A DNA stretch of 64,000 nt from Salinicoccus sp. YB14-2 (GCF_001265075.1 NZ_LFKO01000002.1:236719-300718), one strand, 5' to 3'; positions 50,444 to 61,161 are shown, numbered from the stretch's first letter. Translations and numbers: made by a program. The notes: a model not told the origin generated them from the sequence alone.

Positions 50444-52832
50444 AGAGTGGTTGAATGACTTTATTGAAATAAAGACCGATATAAATGAGCTGTCAGAAAA
50501 AATTACACGCGGCGGTATCGAAGTGGATGACATCATCGACTATACAAAGGACATCAAGAAACTTGTGGTCGGCTACGTTGAGGAAGTGTCACAGCATCCG
50601 AATGCTGACAAGCTGAACATCTGCCGTGTAAATACGGGCGAAGAAGTAAAACAGATTGTCTGCGGTGCTGAAAACGTGAGGGCGGATACGTATGTCATCG
50701 TCTGTCAGGTCGGTGGACGTCTGCCGGGCGGCATTAAGATCAAAAAGGCGAAATTGCGCGGAGAAGTATCCGAAGGCATGATTTGTTCATTGGATGAGAT
50801 TGGTATACCGGGTGAGTATGTTCCAAAAGAATACCAGGACGGCATATTCATCTTCCAGGATGAGCAGGTAGCGGGTGCAGATGCCCTCTCTGCAGTTTAC
50901 CTCGATGACCAGGTGATGGAATTCGACCTGACACCGAACCGGAAAGATGCATTGTCGATGATTGGGGCGGCCTACGAGACGAAAGCATTATTCGGCGGTA
51001 AAGTGAATCGCCCGGATGTCGACTTCGTTGAAGTGGATGACACGGTAGATGTATCTGTAGTGAATGAGGACAGTGAAGCGGTCCCTTACTACAGTCTCCG
51101 TGTTGTTAAAGATGTCGAGATTAAACCTGCGCCGGTTTGGATGCAGATCCGTCTGATTAAAGCGGGCATCCGTCCGATCAATAACGTAGTGGATATTTCA
51201 AACTACGTATTATTAGAATACGGTCAGCCGCTCCATATGTTCGACTACGATAAGATCGGCTCAAGTGAAATCGTTACGAGATTTGCCGAAGAAGGTGAGA
51301 AGATGACGACGCTTGATGACAAAGAGAGAAGTCTGAAGTCAACGGATATTGTTATTACAAATGGTAAGGAGCCGATTGCACTTGCTGGTGTCATGGGAGG
51401 AAACTTCTCCGAAGTGACAGATCAGACGAGGAACGTGGTCATTGAATCTGCATTGTTCAACCCTGTATCAGTTAGAAAAACGAGCGGCAGACTGAACTTG
51501 AGAAGTGAAGCAAGCAGCCGTTTTGAAAAAGGTGTCTCCCATGAATTTGTACAGCCGGCACTTGAAAGAGCAGCCTACCTGCTTGAGCAGTATGCAGGCG
51601 GTAAAGTTTCAGCTGGGTACAATGCCGACGGTGAACTCGACACGAGCAACTCCGTAATCGAAACTTCACGCGATTTCATCAACAACAGACTGGGGATGAC
51701 ACTTGAAACTTCCGAAATAGAGGAAACGTTGTCGAAACTAGGTCTTGAAACTGTAGTAAGCGGGGACGACCTTGAAATCAATATCCCTTCAAGAAGAGAT
51801 GATCTGCAGATTGCAGAAGATATCACTGAAGAGGTGGCGCGTATATACGGTTACGATGCACTGCCGACATCACTCCCGAGATTTGAAAACATTACGCCGG
51901 GCAAGCTGACGGATGAACAGAGTAAACTGAGAATCATCCGTCATCAGCTGGAAGCACTCGGGTTATCACAGTCGATCAACTATGCACTGACGAGCAAAGA
52001 GAAAGCGACGCAATTCACAGACCGTACAGATGGCTTGAAATTGATGATGCCGATGAGTGAAGACAGAGCGGTTTTAAGAAACAGCCTTATTCCGCACCTG
52101 GTGGACAATGTCGTCTATAACAACAGCCGCCAGCAAAAAGATGTTCAGTTGTTTGAAGTCGGCAGGGTCTTTATTTCCAAGGGTCAGGATGTGCAGCCGG
52201 ATGAAGTCGAAAAGCTTGGCGGAATCATAACGGGGCAGATGAACCGTACAGACTGGCTCGGTTCCGATGTACCTGCAGATTTCTATGCTGCGAAAGGCAT
52301 TTTGGACAGCGTGTTTGAAAAGCTTGGTATCGTGGATAACATCAATTATATTCCTGTTGAAGATTATCCTGAAATGCATCCGGGCCGGACCGCGGATATC
52401 GCGCTCGGTGAAAGCAGGATTGGCTTTGTCGGGGAGCTTCATCCGAAGTATGAGAAAGATCATGACCTGGATCAGACGGTCGTCTTCGAAGTCAATCTCG
52501 ACGAACTGCTTGATGTGAAGCTTGGCAGTATCGAATATGAAGTGTTGCCAAAGTACCCATCCATCTCCAGAGACATTGCGCTTGTTGCTGACAGAGATGT
52601 GCCTGTCAGCACACTTGTCGACATTATCGAAGGCGCTGCGAAGAAGTATCTCGTCGATGTGTATGTGTTTGATGTGTATGACGGAGATCGTATAGAAGAT
52701 GATAAGAAATCTGTGGCAATACGTCTGACTTACTTGAATAAAGAAGAGACACTCACAGATGAAGCGGTTGAAGAAATTCACCAGCCGGTTCTTGATGCAT
52801 TGAAAGAAGAAGGATTCGTGCTGAGAGGTTAA
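50430..52832 (+). CDS. pheT: Phenylalanyl-tRNA synthetase beta subunit
   Basis: An 800-residue subunit. The start at 50,430 is chosen because M-R-V-S-K-E-W-L is the standard family start and GGAGG is upstream. Domains in order: B1, EMAP/OB tRNA-binding domain ([21 protein letters not shown]), B3/B4 editing domain, B5, catalytic-like core and the C-terminal anticodon-binding domain ([17 protein letters not shown]). Forms the alpha2-beta2 enzyme with PheS. A terminator follows within 10 bases. Confidence 0.97.
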   Translation: MRVSKEWLNDFIEIKTDINELSEKITRGGIEVDDIIDYTKDIKKLVVGYVEEVSQHPNADKLNICRVNTGEEVKQIVCGAENVRADTYVIVCQVGGRLPGGIKIKKAKLRGEVSEGMICSLDEIGIPGEYVPKEYQDGIFIFQDEQVAGADALSAVYLDDQVMEFDLTPNRKDALSMIGAAYETKALFGGKVNRPDVDFVEVDDTVDVSVVNEDSEAVPYYSLRVVKDVEIKPAPVWMQIRLIKAGIRPINNVVDISNYVLLEYGQPLHMFDYDKIGSSEIVTRFAEEGEKMTTLDDKERSLKSTDIVITNGKEPIALAGVMGGNFSEVTDQTRNVVIESALFNPVSVRKTSGRLNLRSEASSRFEKGVSHEFVQPALERAAYLLEQYAGGKVSAGYNADGELDTSNSVIETSRDFINNRLGMTLETSEIEETLSKLGLETVVSGDDLEINIPSRRDDLQIAEDITEEVARIYGYDALPTSLPRFENITPGKLTDEQSKLRIIRHQLEALGLSQSINYALTSKEKATQFTDRTDGLKLMMPMSEDRAVLRNSLIPHLVDNVVYNNSRQQKDVQLFEVGRVFISKGQDVQPDEVEKLGGIITGQMNRTDWLGSDVPADFYAAKGILDSVFEKLGIVDNINYIPVEDYPEMHPGRTADIALGESRIGFVGELHPKYEKDHDLDQTVVFEVNLDELLDVKLGSIEYEVLPKYPSISRDIALVADRDVPVSTLVDIIEGAAKKYLVDVYVFDVYDGDRIEDDKKSVAIRLTYLNKEETLTDEAVEEIHQPVLDALKEEGFVLRG

Positions 52833-52841
52833 TATAATGAG

Positions 52842-52878
52842 AAACCCCACTGAAATCGTAATGATTCCAGTGGGTTTT
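52842..52878 (+). terminator. Terminator of pheST
   Basis: AAACCCCACTG pairs with CCAGTGGGTTT and runs into TTTT. Confidence 0.85.
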
Positions 52879-53017
52879 CGATTTGAGTGGGGAAGATATA
52901 TACTTTAAATCGAATTCATGACATGAAACAGGGATTTTGAAGGTTGTCGTGTCAATTTGCCGGTGAAAATGGCACGAAATACCAGAGGAGAGATGGTTTG
53001 TGTCACTGGAGAATAAG

Positions 53018-53059
53018 AAATGACACGAACAGCAATATATTATGCGTTTCGTGTCATTT
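53018..53059. terminator. Bidirectional hairpin between pheT and rnhC
   Basis: AAATGACACGAA (53,018-53,029) and TTCGTGTCATTT (53,048-53,059) are exact inverted arms. It lies just after the rnhC stop on the minus strand. Partial GTGTCA/TGACA echoes occur in the 100 bases before it. Confidence 0.65.
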
Positions 53060-53084
53060 TAAAATATAAATAAAATCTATTTAA

Positions 53085-53756
53085 CTATCTCAACAACGCC
53101 TGGACTTTCTCCCTTGTCTTGAAGTGCTTTTTAGTGATGTTATCAACAAAGTCCATGCCATTCTTTTTAGCGAGTTTTGCTGCGAATACATCGACTTTTT
53201 TGCTGGCACCTCTCGGTACTGTCTCTTGCAGTGATTTGTCGAGGTTGGACATCTGCTCCAGGTATTTTGCCCGGGCGATTATGCTGGCGGCAGCGACGGC
53301 AAGTGATTTGCTTTCGGCTTTGGTTTCTTGATAGATTTTATCCAGCATGAAAGGCTCGGGTACGTATTTGTTATACGCGTTCAATGTTGTGAACTGGTCG
53401 ATGACGATTCTGTCCATCTTCTGCTGTTCTGTTTCATCCAGTTTGTTGTATACATTTTTAATGCAGTGGTCGTGTAGGACTGCTTTCAGTTTGACGATAT
53501 TCCAGCCTTCGTCAATCTTTTTATTGTAGGAAGGATTGTCGAGTACGACGAGTGAATATGTGACTGTATGAATCAAATCACCCGCGATTTTGATCACTGT
53601 ACTGTTGGACAGGTTTTTGGAATCTTTAACTCCGAGTTCCTTTAATAATGCAATTTTATCTTTCGGTACGTAGGCAGCACATACGGTCATCGGTCCGAAG
53701 TAATCTCCGACGCCGGCTTCATCACTGCCGATGGTGTTATGCAGGTCATAGTTCAT
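53085..53756 (-). CDS. rnhC: RNase HIII lacking the N-terminal substrate-binding domain
   Basis: A 223-residue RNase H type 2 fold. G-S-D-E-A-G-V-G-D-Y-F-G-P-M carries the first Asp-Glu pair, G-V-K-D-S-K-N-L the next Asp, and SLAVAAASIIARAKYL is conserved. Length of loops and the FGPM motif mark RNase HIII, not HII. Bacillus and Staphylococcus enzymes are about 300 residues because of an N-terminal TBP-like domain of about 80. That is absent here, and upstream DNA on this strand has no coding frame for it. The enzyme removes RNA from hybrids. No ribosome site of note precedes the ATG apart from AAAGGAC. Confidence 0.9.
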   Translation of the reverse strand: MNYDLHNTIGSDEAGVGDYFGPMTVCAAYVPKDKIALLKELGVKDSKNLSNSTVIKIAGDLIHTVTYSLVVLDNPSYNKKIDEGWNIVKLKAVLHDHCIKNVYNKLDETEQQKMDRIVIDQFTTLNAYNKYVPEPFMLDKIYQETKAESKSLAVAAASIIARAKYLEQMSNLDKSLQETVPRGASKKVDVFAAKLAKKNGMDFVDNITKKHFKTREKVQALLR

Positions 53757-53876
53757 ATTATAAAAGTCCTTTATTATTTTGTAATTACTTTACTTGTGAA
53801 ATCCATTGCTGATAAGTATAATAAATTAATGATAACATAATTTGTAGACAGTTTGGATAAAGGAGGCAGACACATT

Positions 53877-54140
53877 ATGGCTGAATATAAAAATCGGATT
53901 TACGTTGACATAAATGATCAGCAGTATACTATAATCGGCAGGGATGAGCCGGAACATATAAGACATATTGCTAATCTTGTCGACCAGAAGATGAAAGAAA
54001 TCGGATCAAAAAGTGCTGGCCTGGATACAACGAGAAAAGCAGTACTGACGGCTGTTAACGTAATGGATGATTACGTTAAATTAAAACAGGAATATGATGA
54101 ATTGATAGAAAAACAATCTGACCAGGGACGAGACGTATGA
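53877..54140 (+). CDS. zapA: Cell division protein ZapA
   Basis: An 87-residue protein. Its N-terminal beta part KNRIYVDINDQQYTIIG and the C-terminal coiled coil (VNVMDDYVKLKQEYDELIEK) follow ZapA. The start at 53,877 has AAGGAGG ten bases upstream; an in-frame ATG at 53,853 lacks one. ZapA bundles FtsZ filaments at mid-cell. Its stop overlaps the cvpA start (ATGA). Confidence 0.92.
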   Translation: MAEYKNRIYVDINDQQYTIIGRDEPEHIRHIANLVDQKMKEIGSKSAGLDTTRKAVLTAVNVMDDYVKLKQEYDELIEKQSDQGRDV

Positions 54141-54670
54141 CATTAATAATATTAATTTTACTTATCATTGGAATAATCGTTGGATATAGAAGGGGCTTTA
54201 TACTGCAGTTTTTTCATTTGATCGGAACTATTGCCGCGGTGATCATTGCTGCACTTAATTTTGAGCACCTGGCTTCAAGGCTGGACCTTGTCCTGCCTTA
54301 TCCGTCAACGACAGAGACTCTGGCTAATCCAATCTTTCCAGACATAGTGAATGCAGAATATGCATATTATGATATGTCTGCATTTTTTGTAATTTTTATA
54401 GTGACAAAGATAGTAATACAATTGATCGTCAGTGCATTTGATTACTTTCAGCAAATACCGGTTTTCGGTATCGTTGGTGAAATCGTTGGAGCAGTATTAG
54501 GTTTATTTGAAATCATATATGTTTTAGTTGTTATTCTATTTATGCTTTCGATGGTGCCGTTAGAATTTATCCAAACATCCATACAGGACTCCGGTCTTGC
54601 AAACTTCATATTGGAACACACATTTATCCTCTCCGACAAATTTATGGAGTGGTTACAAATCGAGTCATAG
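54137..54670 (+). CDS. cvpA: CvpA-family membrane protein
   Basis: A 177-residue protein with four transmembrane helices; the first holds G-I-I-V-G-Y-R-R-G-F-I, the CvpA hallmark. The order zapA-cvpA-polX-mutS2 is standard in Bacillales. In proteobacteria CvpA is linked to colicin V production and envelope stress; in Firmicutes its role is unclear. Confidence 0.9.
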   Translation: MTLIILILLIIGIIVGYRRGFILQFFHLIGTIAAVIIAALNFEHLASRLDLVLPYPSTTETLANPIFPDIVNAEYAYYDMSAFFVIFIVTKIVIQLIVSAFDYFQQIPVFGIVGEIVGAVLGLFEIIYVLVVILFMLSMVPLEFIQTSIQDSGLANFILEHTFILSDKFMEWLQIES

Positions 54671-54698
54671 TGATATGGCTCTTTTTTTGGAGGAAATT

Positions 54699-56393
54699 AT
54701 GACTAAAAAAGATATAATCAGACTACTTGAAAACATCGCAGTGTACATGGAACTCTCATTGGAAAACCCATTTAAAGTGTCTGCCTACCGTAAAGCGGCA
54801 CAGTCTATTGAAACGGACCCGAGGTCGCTTTCAGAGATAGATAAATTCGATGATATGAAAGGTATAGGGAAAGGCACCAATGATGTAATTGTTGAATATG
54901 TCGAGACTGGTAAATCCACTGTATTAGACGACCTTAAAGAAAGTGTGCCTGCCGGACTCGTACAGATGACCAAAATCCCGACACTCGGCCCTAAGAAAAT
55001 TGCGAAGATTTATAAGGCGCTTGAAATCGATACATTGGAAGGGCTGAAGAAAGCCTGTGAAAATGAAGAGGTCAGTGCGCTTTCGGGTTTCGGTAAGAAA
55101 ACGGAGCAGAATATCAGTAAAGCCATCGATGATCTTTTAACCCGTCCGGAACGGTATGCCATCAATCAGATTCTCCGTTTCAGGGAGATTGTTGAAACAT
55201 TTTTGGAGGGCAATGAACATGTGGTTAAATTCGATGTTGCCGGCAGTGCACGCCGCATGAAAGAAACGAGCAGAGACATTGATTATATTCTAATTGCGGA
55301 AGATGTCGAAGCTTTCACAAAACATATTCTTGAGCAGGAATTTGTTACAGAGACGGTAGCCAGCGGCGAGAAAAAACTGTCCATCATCATTCAGGATGAT
55401 ATGCAGGACATCAACGTAGATTTCCGGTTCGTTACTGAAGAGGAATACTATTCTACGCTGCATCACTTTACAGGCTCCAAAGACCATAATGTAAAAATGC
55501 GCCAGATTGCGAAAGCCCGCAAAGAAAAAATCAGTGAATATGGTGTGGAGTCGAACGGTGAAACTCTGACTTTCAATTCAGAAGAAGAATTTTATAATCA
55601 TTTTGATTTAGATTTTATACCGCCTGCAATGCGGGAAACAGGAGAAGAAACCGAACTCGACATCGGAGAAATTGTAACACTGGATGATATTAAAGGTGAT
55701 ATCCACATGCACACGGTTTACAGTGACGGTGCGTTTTCAGTCAGAGAGATGGTTGAGGCGTGTATTGAAAAGGGATATGAATATATCGTGATCACGGATC
55801 ACTCGAAAAGCCTGCGCGTTGCTAATGGGCTGGATGAAAAGAGACTTATGAAACAAATTGAAGAGATCAGGGAAATTAACGCGGAATATGATGAAATCGA
55901 CGTTTATTCCGGAACTGAAATGGATATTTTAAAAGACGGTACACTGGATTACTCAGATGATATGCTGAAAGAACTGGATTATGTCATCGCAGCCATACAC
56001 TCGAGCTTCCAGCAGACGGAAGAAGAGATTATGCATCGTCTCGAAGCTGCGTGCAGAAACCCTTATGTAAGGCATATTGCGCATCCGACAGGCAGGCTGA
56101 TCGGGAAACGTGAAGGTTATCCTGTGAATATGGATCGCCTGATGGAACTTGCCCGTGAAACAAATACAGTACTTGAAGTGAATGCCAATCCGATGAGACT
56201 GGACATCAACGCTGATGCGATGCGTCATAAAGATGTGAAATTGACAGTCAACACGGATGCACACCATACGGATCATCTGGACTTCATGAAATATGGTGTC
56301 GCGACACTTCAAAAGGGATTCATTAAAAAAGGACAGGTCATCAATACGATGACACGTGAAGAATTCCGTGAATTTATAAATAAGCAAAAATAG
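54699..56393 (+). CDS. polX: DNA polymerase/3'-5' exonuclease PolX
   Basis: A 564-residue protein. The start at 54,699 follows GGAGG; an open extension upstream runs inside cvpA and is ignored. N-terminal Pol-beta-like domain: HhH DNA-binding (LSGFGKKTEQNISKAI) and the nucleotidyl site G-S-A-R-R-M-K-E-T-S-R-D-I-D. C-terminal PHP phosphoesterase: D-I-H-M-H-T-V-Y-S-D-G, I-T-D-H-S-K-S, and a final T-D-A-H-H. It fills gaps in base-excision repair. Confidence 0.95.
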   Translation: MTKKDIIRLLENIAVYMELSLENPFKVSAYRKAAQSIETDPRSLSEIDKFDDMKGIGKGTNDVIVEYVETGKSTVLDDLKESVPAGLVQMTKIPTLGPKKIAKIYKALEIDTLEGLKKACENEEVSALSGFGKKTEQNISKAIDDLLTRPERYAINQILRFREIVETFLEGNEHVVKFDVAGSARRMKETSRDIDYILIAEDVEAFTKHILEQEFVTETVASGEKKLSIIIQDDMQDINVDFRFVTEEEYYSTLHHFTGSKDHNVKMRQIAKARKEKISEYGVESNGETLTFNSEEEFYNHFDLDFIPPAMRETGEETELDIGEIVTLDDIKGDIHMHTVYSDGAFSVREMVEACIEKGYEYIVITDHSKSLRVANGLDEKRLMKQIEEIREINAEYDEIDVYSGTEMDILKDGTLDYSDDMLKELDYVIAAIHSSFQQTEEEIMHRLEAACRNPYVRHIAHPTGRLIGKREGYPVNMDRLMELARETNTVLEVNANPMRLDINADAMRHKDVKLTVNTDAHHTDHLDFMKYGVATLQKGFIKKGQVINTMTREEFREFINKQK

Positions 56394-56403
56394 AGGTTTT
56401 AGA

Positions 56404-58734
56404 ATGAATGATAGAACATTTAGAACACTGGAGTTCGACAAAATACTATCTCAGCTGAAAGAGTTCGCAGTCAGTGATAAGACGAAACGGCTCATCAATC
56501 CGAAAATGGTATCGAATGACATCGGAACCGTCAGGCAGATGATTGATGAAGTGGATGATGCATCTACAATTTTAAGATACCGCAACGTTGAAATGGCAGG
56601 TATCTCTGATGTCAAAGAGCATGTGAACAGAGCAGTTATAGGCAGTATGCTGTCAATCAGTGATTTCAATGATATAAAAAATCTGCTTTTCAGAAAACAG
56701 TCGTTGAATAAACTTTTCGAGGAATTCAATGAGGACGAGGTGGAACTGGAATCAATCGGACATTATATTTTTGGTCTGCCGGACATCCACCATCTATATA
56801 AGAAAATAGTCAGTACAGTTGATGAGACAACGGTACTTGACCACGCATCCGAAAATCTGCTACGCATCCGGAAGAAGATCAATTCGGAAGAAGGAAAAAT
56901 CAGAGAGAAAATGAATGATTTGATCCGAGGCAATCAGCAGAGGAAACTGAGTGACGGCATCATTACAATGAGAAATAACAGATATGTCGTACCGGTTAAA
57001 ATCGAGTACCGTTCCGAGTTTAATGGTATTGTCCATGATATATCACAAAGCGGGCAGACGGTATACATGGAACCGATGGCTGTCGTGCAGATGACGAACA
57101 GGATACAGAGTCTGAAAGACGATGAGGCGCTGGAAATAGAACGGATCCTGTATGAACTGAGTAGTCTGGCCGCTGAAGTGTCTGAAGAGCTGACAATGAT
57201 TGACGATCATCTGCATCATCTGGACATGGTATTTGCGAAAGCGAAATACGGTGCTTCCATCGGTGCGACGAAGCCGGAGATCAGTGACACCAGAACTGTT
57301 CATCTCCCTGCGGCATTCCATCCGATGATAGAGCCTGATGAAGTTGTTAAAAATGATATTACCATCGATGAAGGATCGCTCGCAGTCATTATTACCGGTC
57401 CCAACACCGGCGGTAAAACAGTGACATTAAAAACAATCGGTCTTGCGCAATTGATGGCACAGTCTGGAATGCCAGTGCCGGCAAGAGACGGCAGTATTTT
57501 ACCGATATTTAAAAAAGTGTACAGTGATATCGGAGACGAGCAGTCAATCGAACAATCACTGTCCACATTCTCGAGTCATCTGACGAATACAAAAGTGATC
57601 ATCGACAATGCTGATGATGAAACGCTTGTGCTGCTTGATGAAGTTGGTGCCGGCACCGACCCTGAAGAGGGGGCTGCACTGGCAATCGGAATTATAGAAG
57701 ACTTGCTCTCCAAACAGTCGACACTGGTTGCAACGACTCACTATCCGCAGATTAAATCTTTCAGTTATACGCGTGATGATGTCATCAATGCAAGTGTTGA
57801 ATTTGATGTCAATACATTATCACCGACATACAGACTCCTCATGGGCATACCGGGAAGGTCCAATGCTTTTGAAATTTCAAATAAGCTCGGTTTATCTCCG
57901 TCCATCATCAACAGAGCAAAAGAACTGGTCAAATCAGACTCGAAAGACGTTAATGACATGATTACAGCATTGGAAACTCATACAACCAAAGCTCGGAAAT
58001 ACGAAGAAGAGACACAGGATGCATTGCGGGAAGCGGAAAAACTGCAACAGGAATTAAATCGTAATCATGAACAGTATCAGGAATATAAAGAGAAACTGCA
58101 TAAAGAAGCACGTAATGAAGCGAACAGAATTATAAAGCAAAGTGAAGTTAAAGCCGAAGAAATCATCGATGAACTTAATAAGATGAAGGAGAGCGGTGCT
58201 AAAAATCTTGAAGAACATGAAATTATCGCCAAAAGAAAAGGTCTGAGAGACAGTTATTACCAGGAATCGCTGAAACAGCAGATTGAAAACGAAAAAGTTG
58301 AAACATTCAATGTGGGTGACAATGTGGATGTTCTATCATACGGTCAAAGAGGGGAAATTTTATCGATTGAAAAGGATGAAGCGGTTGTTCAGATGGGTAT
58401 ATTGAAGATGAATATACCGCTTAAAGAACTCAAGAAGAGAAAGAAAGAAAAAGTGACGCGGCCAGTGGCACGAAGAACCGGAAAAACTGCGGTTAAAAGC
58501 AGCCTTGACCTGCGCGGACAGAGATATGAAGAAGCGCTGATCAAACTGGATCAATATCTGGACCAGGTGCTTTTAAGCAGCTACAGCCAGGTTGAAATCA
58601 TACACGGTAAAGGTACCGGCGCACTTCAAAAAGGCGTCCAGCAGCATCTGAAACAACATTCCAGAGTCAAGTCTTACAGGATGGGACATCCGAATGAGGG
58701 TGGCTTTGGCGTCACTATTGTTGAAATGAAGTAG
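56404..58734 (+). CDS. mutS2: MutS2 DNA/ribosome-rescue ATPase
   Basis: A 776-residue protein. It has the MutS core/lever region, Walker A G-P-N-T-G-G-K-T-V-T (about 332), Walker B L-L-D-E-V-G-A-G-T-D-P, a long coiled coil with KOW-like segment and a C-terminal Smr nuclease domain L-D-L-R-G-Q-R...I-I-H-G-K-G-T-G-A-L. It has no MutS mismatch-recognition domain, as expected for MutS2. The family limits homologous recombination and splits collided ribosomes. It starts 10 bases after polX. Confidence 0.95.
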   Translation: MNDRTFRTLEFDKILSQLKEFAVSDKTKRLINPKMVSNDIGTVRQMIDEVDDASTILRYRNVEMAGISDVKEHVNRAVIGSMLSISDFNDIKNLLFRKQSLNKLFEEFNEDEVELESIGHYIFGLPDIHHLYKKIVSTVDETTVLDHASENLLRIRKKINSEEGKIREKMNDLIRGNQQRKLSDGIITMRNNRYVVPVKIEYRSEFNGIVHDISQSGQTVYMEPMAVVQMTNRIQSLKDDEALEIERILYELSSLAAEVSEELTMIDDHLHHLDMVFAKAKYGASIGATKPEISDTRTVHLPAAFHPMIEPDEVVKNDITIDEGSLAVIITGPNTGGKTVTLKTIGLAQLMAQSGMPVPARDGSILPIFKKVYSDIGDEQSIEQSLSTFSSHLTNTKVIIDNADDETLVLLDEVGAGTDPEEGAALAIGIIEDLLSKQSTLVATTHYPQIKSFSYTRDDVINASVEFDVNTLSPTYRLLMGIPGRSNAFEISNKLGLSPSIINRAKELVKSDSKDVNDMITALETHTTKARKYEEETQDALREAEKLQQELNRNHEQYQEYKEKLHKEARNEANRIIKQSEVKAEEIIDELNKMKESGAKNLEEHEIIAKRKGLRDSYYQESLKQQIENEKVETFNVGDNVDVLSYGQRGEILSIEKDEAVVQMGILKMNIPLKELKKRKKEKVTRPVARRTGKTAVKSSLDLRGQRYEEALIKLDQYLDQVLLSSYSQVEIIHGKGTGALQKGVQQHLKQHSRVKSYRMGHPNEGGFGVTIVEMK

Positions 58735-58742
58735 GTGAGCAC

Positions 58743-58841
58743 TTGGATAATTTTGATATGCTTAAATTGGCTAAAGTATTAATTGTGGTGGCAATTGTAA
58801 TGTTTGTAGCCGGGATATTTTATTTATTGTTTTTTACTTAA
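58743..58841 (+). CDS. 32-residue single-helix membrane protein
   Basis: TTG at 58,743 with AGGTGAG just upstream, overlapping the mutS2 stop region, opens 32 codons: a short charged start (MDNFDMLKLAK) and one strong membrane helix (VLIVVAIVMFVAGIFYLLFF). Position directly after mutS2 suggests co-translation. Too short for routine calling; function unknown. Confidence 0.55.
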   Translation: MDNFDMLKLAKVLIVVAIVMFVAGIFYLLFFT

Positions 58842-58851
58842 AGCAATTCAA

Positions 58852-58880
58852 TTGTGGACAACCACACAATGAGTTATAAT
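58852..58880 (+). promoter_or_regulatory. trxA promoter
   Basis: TTGTGG (58,852-58,857) and TATAAT (58,875-58,880) are 17 bases apart, 37 bases before trxA. An imperfect ATTGTGG...CCACACAAT palindrome covers the -35 and could be an operator. Confidence 0.6.
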
Positions 58881-58916
58881 CAATTTATAAACTGGAAATA
58901 ATGGAGGTATATAAAC

Positions 58917-59231
58917 ATGGCATTATATGATGTGAATGATTCAAATTTTAAAGAAGAAGTTGCGAATGGCGTAACTTTAGTTGACTTTTGGGCAACTTGG
59001 TGTGGACCATGTAAAATGATCGCTCCAGTACTTGAAGAAGTTGCGGTTGAAGTTGATGGTAAAGCAAACATCGCTAAACTGGATGTTGATGCTAACGGTG
59101 CAACTGCAAGTGAGTATGAAGTAATGAGTATACCGACTCTTATCCTTTTCAAAGATGGAGAACCGGTTGACAAAGTTGTCGGCTTCCAGCCAAAAGAACA
59201 ACTTGTTGCATTGATTGAAAAACACGCTTAA
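58917..59231 (+). CDS. trxA: Thioredoxin
   Basis: A 104-residue classical thioredoxin. Active site W-C-G-P-C-K, cis-proline in S-I-P-T-L, and G-F-Q-P-K-E at the end. TGGAGG precedes the ATG. The cytoplasmic electron donor for ribonucleotide reductase and, through CcdA, for outer thiol proteins such as the ResA-like protein in the island. A terminator follows directly. Confidence 0.97.
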   Translation: MALYDVNDSNFKEEVANGVTLVDFWATWCGPCKMIAPVLEEVAVEVDGKANIAKLDVDANGATASEYEVMSIPTLILFKDGEPVDKVVGFQPKEQLVALIEKHA

Positions 59232-59237
59232 AAATTT

Positions 59238-59263
59238 AACCGCCTATAATGGCGGTTTTTTTA
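59238..59263 (+). terminator. Terminator of trxA
   Basis: AACCGCC pairs with GGCGGTT around TATAAT, followed by seven Ts. Confidence 0.85.
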
Positions 59264-59285
59264 TATTTGTTCAGTTTAAAGAGGG

Positions 59286-61058
59286 ATGACCATGACAGAA
59301 TTAAAATTGAAACTCTCGGTACTGCCAACAGAACCCGGCTGTTATATGATGAAAGACAAGTACGGGGAAATTCTTTACGTCGGCAAGGCCAAGAATTTAA
59401 GGAATCGAGTAAGGTCCTATTTTACCGGTGCGCATGATGAAAAGACGATGCGTCTCGTACGTGAGATTACAGACTTCGATTTCATCGTGACTTCAACAGA
59501 AGTGGAGTCGCTGCTTTTGGAATTGAATCTGATTAAAAAACATTATCCGAGATATAATATTCTACTGAAAGATGATAAAAGTTATCCATTCATTAAAATC
59601 ACGAAAGAAAAACATCCCCGTCTGCTTGTTACCAGAACGGTAAAACCATCATCGGGCACTCATTTCGGGCCGTATCCAAATGCTTACAGCGCCCATGAAA
59701 CAAAGAAGCTCTTAGACCGGATCTATCCGCTCAGAAAATGTAATACGATGCCGGATAAACTGTGCCTCTACTATCATATCGGCCAATGTCTCGGCCCTTG
59801 CGTATATGATGTGAAGCAGGAGCAGTATGATGAAATGATTAACGGGATCACTCGCTTTTTAAACGGTGAAACGGAACAGATCATGAGCGATTTGAAGGAA
59901 AAGATGGAGACAGCTTCCGAAGCGCTTGAATTTGAAAAGGCCAAGGAATACCGGGACTTAAGAGGACATATTGAAAATACGATGATGAAGCAGAAGATGA
60001 TGACAGCGGATATGACATCAAGAGATGTATTCGGCTACAGTGTCTCTAAAGGATGGATGTCGGTTTCAGTGTTACTGATCAGAAACGGCAACCTGATAGA
60101 GAAAAAGGCGGAACTGTTTCCGATACAGGATGATGTCGAAGAAGAATTTTACAGATATATCGTTCAGTTTTATGATCTGAAATCGAGTCTGCTGCCTAAA
60201 GAAGTCCACATTCCGAAGGAATTTAATAAAGATATCATAGCCGAAGTCGTCGAGTCGAAAGTATTTCAGCCCCAGCGCGGAGCTAAAAAAGAAATGGTCG
60301 AACTGGCCATTAAAAATGCGAAGATTGCGATAGACAATAAGTTCGATATCATCGACCGTGATGAAAGGCGCACCGTAAAAGCGATCGAAGCGCTTGGTGA
60401 AGCACTCGACATAGAAACGCCAATACGAATAGAAGCTTTTGACAACTCGAATATACAGGGTGTGGACCCTGTCAGTGTAATGGTGTCTTTCATCGACGGT
60501 AAACCGAGCAAGAAAAATTACAGGAAGTACAAGATTAAAACAGTCGATGATATTGATGACTATGCATCGATGGCAGAGGCTGTCAGAAGACGGTATACAA
60601 GAGTACTGAAAGAAAACCTGCCACTGCCGAACCTGATTATCGTCGACGGTGCACTCGGTCATATGAATACCGTCAAGAGTGTGCTGCTGGATGAGATGTC
60701 CCTGGATATTCCTGTCGCAGGTCTTGCAAAAAATGATAAGCATCAGACTGCGGAGCTGTTGTTCGGAGACAACGGTGAGATTGTGCCGATGAAAAAAAAC
60801 TCCCAGAGTTTTTACCTGCTTCAGCGCATCCAGGATGAAGTCCACCGGTTTGCAATCAGTTTCCATAGAAATATCAGAAGTAAATCACAATCCATGTCCG
60901 TACTCGATAACATTGAAGGCGTCGGTCCAAAAAGGAAACAGAAGCTGTTGAAACACTTTGGTTCGATAAAAAGAATGAAAGATAAAGAAGTGGATGACTT
61001 CATAGAAATCGGCATTCCCAAAAATGTTGCAGAGCATATTCTCGAGGGTATTAAGTAA
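59286..61058 (+). CDS. uvrC: Excinuclease ABC subunit C
   Basis: A 590-residue UvrC. GIY-YIG nuclease at the N-terminus (P-G-C-Y-M-M-K-D...I-L-Y-V-G-K-A), a UVR motif near residue 200 ([21 protein letters not shown]), the RNase-H-like endonuclease ([18 protein letters not shown]) and two C-terminal HhH motifs. Starts at 59,286 or the second ATG at 59,292. It makes both incisions in nucleotide-excision repair with UvrAB. Confidence 0.96.
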   Translation: MTMTELKLKLSVLPTEPGCYMMKDKYGEILYVGKAKNLRNRVRSYFTGAHDEKTMRLVREITDFDFIVTSTEVESLLLELNLIKKHYPRYNILLKDDKSYPFIKITKEKHPRLLVTRTVKPSSGTHFGPYPNAYSAHETKKLLDRIYPLRKCNTMPDKLCLYYHIGQCLGPCVYDVKQEQYDEMINGITRFLNGETEQIMSDLKEKMETASEALEFEKAKEYRDLRGHIENTMMKQKMMTADMTSRDVFGYSVSKGWMSVSVLLIRNGNLIEKKAELFPIQDDVEEEFYRYIVQFYDLKSSLLPKEVHIPKEFNKDIIAEVVESKVFQPQRGAKKEMVELAIKNAKIAIDNKFDIIDRDERRTVKAIEALGEALDIETPIRIEAFDNSNIQGVDPVSVMVSFIDGKPSKKNYRKYKIKTVDDIDDYASMAEAVRRRYTRVLKENLPLPNLIIVDGALGHMNTVKSVLLDEMSLDIPVAGLAKNDKHQTAELLFGDNGEIVPMKKNSQSFYLLQRIQDEVHRFAISFHRNIRSKSQSMSVLDNIEGVGPKRKQKLLKHFGSIKRMKDKEVDDFIEIGIPKNVAEHILEGIK

Positions 61059-61118
61059 CTTTGCATGATTAAATTTTCACAATCTTTAAAAAGCATGATG
61101 ATTAGACGTCAAAGTGCC

Positions 61119-61161
61119 TTGATTTATAGTATTCTTAGGCGTAAAATAGAGATTGTGAAAA
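61119..61161 (+). promoter_or_regulatory. sdhCAB promoter with downstream operator arm
   Basis: TTGATT (61,119-61,124) and TAAAAT (61,142-61,147) are 17 bases apart. Immediately downstream AGATTGTGAAAA (61,150-61,161) is the exact inverse of TTTTCACAATCT at 61,074-61,085. The TTGTGAA/TTCACAA half-sites recall the Rex redox repressor, but the usual close spacing is absent. Operator function is inferred. Confidence 0.5.

Noticed and set aside
60072..60866. A 264-codon minus-strand frame inside uvrC
   Set aside because: It lies wholly within uvrC, whose motifs are intact; composition is that of a complement shadow.
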